Positions 42,982 through 43,017 of a DNA stretch of 43,017 nucleotides are shown here, one piece after another. The position numbers and the translations under genes were made by a program. The notes beneath the pieces are model-generated. The model had not been told where the DNA came from and ran no database searches. It saw nothing but the letters and a program-made list of their open reading frames with translations. Position 1 is the stretch's first letter; each line of letters begins with the position of its first letter. This DNA comes from a bacterium (GTDB lineage: Bacteria; Chloroflexota; Dormibacteria; Aeolococcales; Bog-877): contig JAJYXT010000020.1 in NCBI GenBank assembly GCA_021801645.1, forward strand, positions 1-43,017, given 5' to 3'.

Positions 42982-43017
42982 GTGGACGCAGAAGTTCGGC
43001 TGGAGCGCGATTCCATG
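42982..43017 (+). CDS. fumC: Class II fumarase/aspartase family, first 12 codons only
   Basis: Only VDAEVRLERDSM is encoded before the window ends. The pattern R-x-E-x-D-[ST]-M close to the start is the invariant opening of class II fumarases and the related aspartate ammonia-lyases, where it is followed by GEV and GAQTQRA. Fumarase is favoured because the family is common in the citric acid cycle of such hosts, but aspartase cannot be excluded from twelve residues. The start lies two bases after the stop of the PlsY-like gene, but its own -10 hexamer suggests separate transcription. Confidence 0.5.
   Translation, partial: MDAEVRLERDSM

Overview
The window is about 43 kb of very GC-rich bacterial DNA, densely packed with genes on both strands. 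No rRNA, tRNA, CRISPR array, insertion sequence or phage gene was seen. GTG and TTG starts are frequent. Several genes have a -10 hexamer six or seven bases before the start codon and no Shine-Dalgarno sequence, which is the signature of leaderless mRNAs. Together with the gene content (a TIGR03086/mycothiol-isomerase-like protein, a small PPOX-fold protein, a PatA-like acyltransferase beside a GT4 glycosyltransferase, LytS/LytTR next to DUF485 and an acetate symporter, and a two-cyclase/AAA/TPR protein), this points to Actinomycetota or a Chloroflexota/Dormibacterota-like lineage. The sequence alone does not settle which.

Layout. 1-1559 (minus): a LacI-type regulator followed one base later by an MFS transporter, with a strong promoter and a perfect 12-bp palindromic operator before the regulator. 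1616-5093: a polytopic GT87-like membrane protein, a hotdog thioesterase, an aldo/keto reductase and a 541-bp gap. 5094-14329 holds second-messenger enzymes: a 1289-residue protein with the domain order of mammalian soluble adenylyl cyclase, a secreted choice-of-anchor-C-like protein, a second aldo/keto reductase and a membrane GGDEF-EAL protein. 14340-17167: DedA, DUF72, a PPOX-fold flavoprotein and a TIGR03086 protein. 17168-24468 (minus): a redox operon of a GltD-like FAD/Fe-S oxidoreductase, a single-chain pyruvate:ferredoxin oxidoreductase (PFOR) and a dihydroorotate-dehydrogenase-like protein, with a third aldo/keto reductase behind.

24651-27387: a small exported protein, a DUF421 membrane protein, a 46-residue one-helix membrane protein and a second MFS transporter. 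27431-34459 is an acetate module. acs and satP run leftward. A LytS-type kinase, a LytTR regulator, a DUF485 protein and an acetate-type sodium:solute symporter run rightward from the same intergenic region. 34461-39138: a 2-hydroxyacid dehydrogenase, a mercaptopyruvate-type sulfurtransferase, a short-chain dehydrogenase and a DUF255 thioredoxin-fold protein. 39408-42979: a tightly overlapping lipid operon (LpxL/PatA-like acyltransferase, GT4 glycosyltransferase, DegV fatty-acid-binding protein, divergent PlsY-like protein). The first 12 codons of a probable fumarase close the window.

Much of the right half concerns two-carbon metabolism. Acetate uptake (SatP and the sodium symporter) and activation (Acs) meet pyruvate/acetyl-CoA interconversion (PFOR), and fumarase belongs to the citric acid cycle. 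Functions are inferred from motifs read by eye; no database search was possible.
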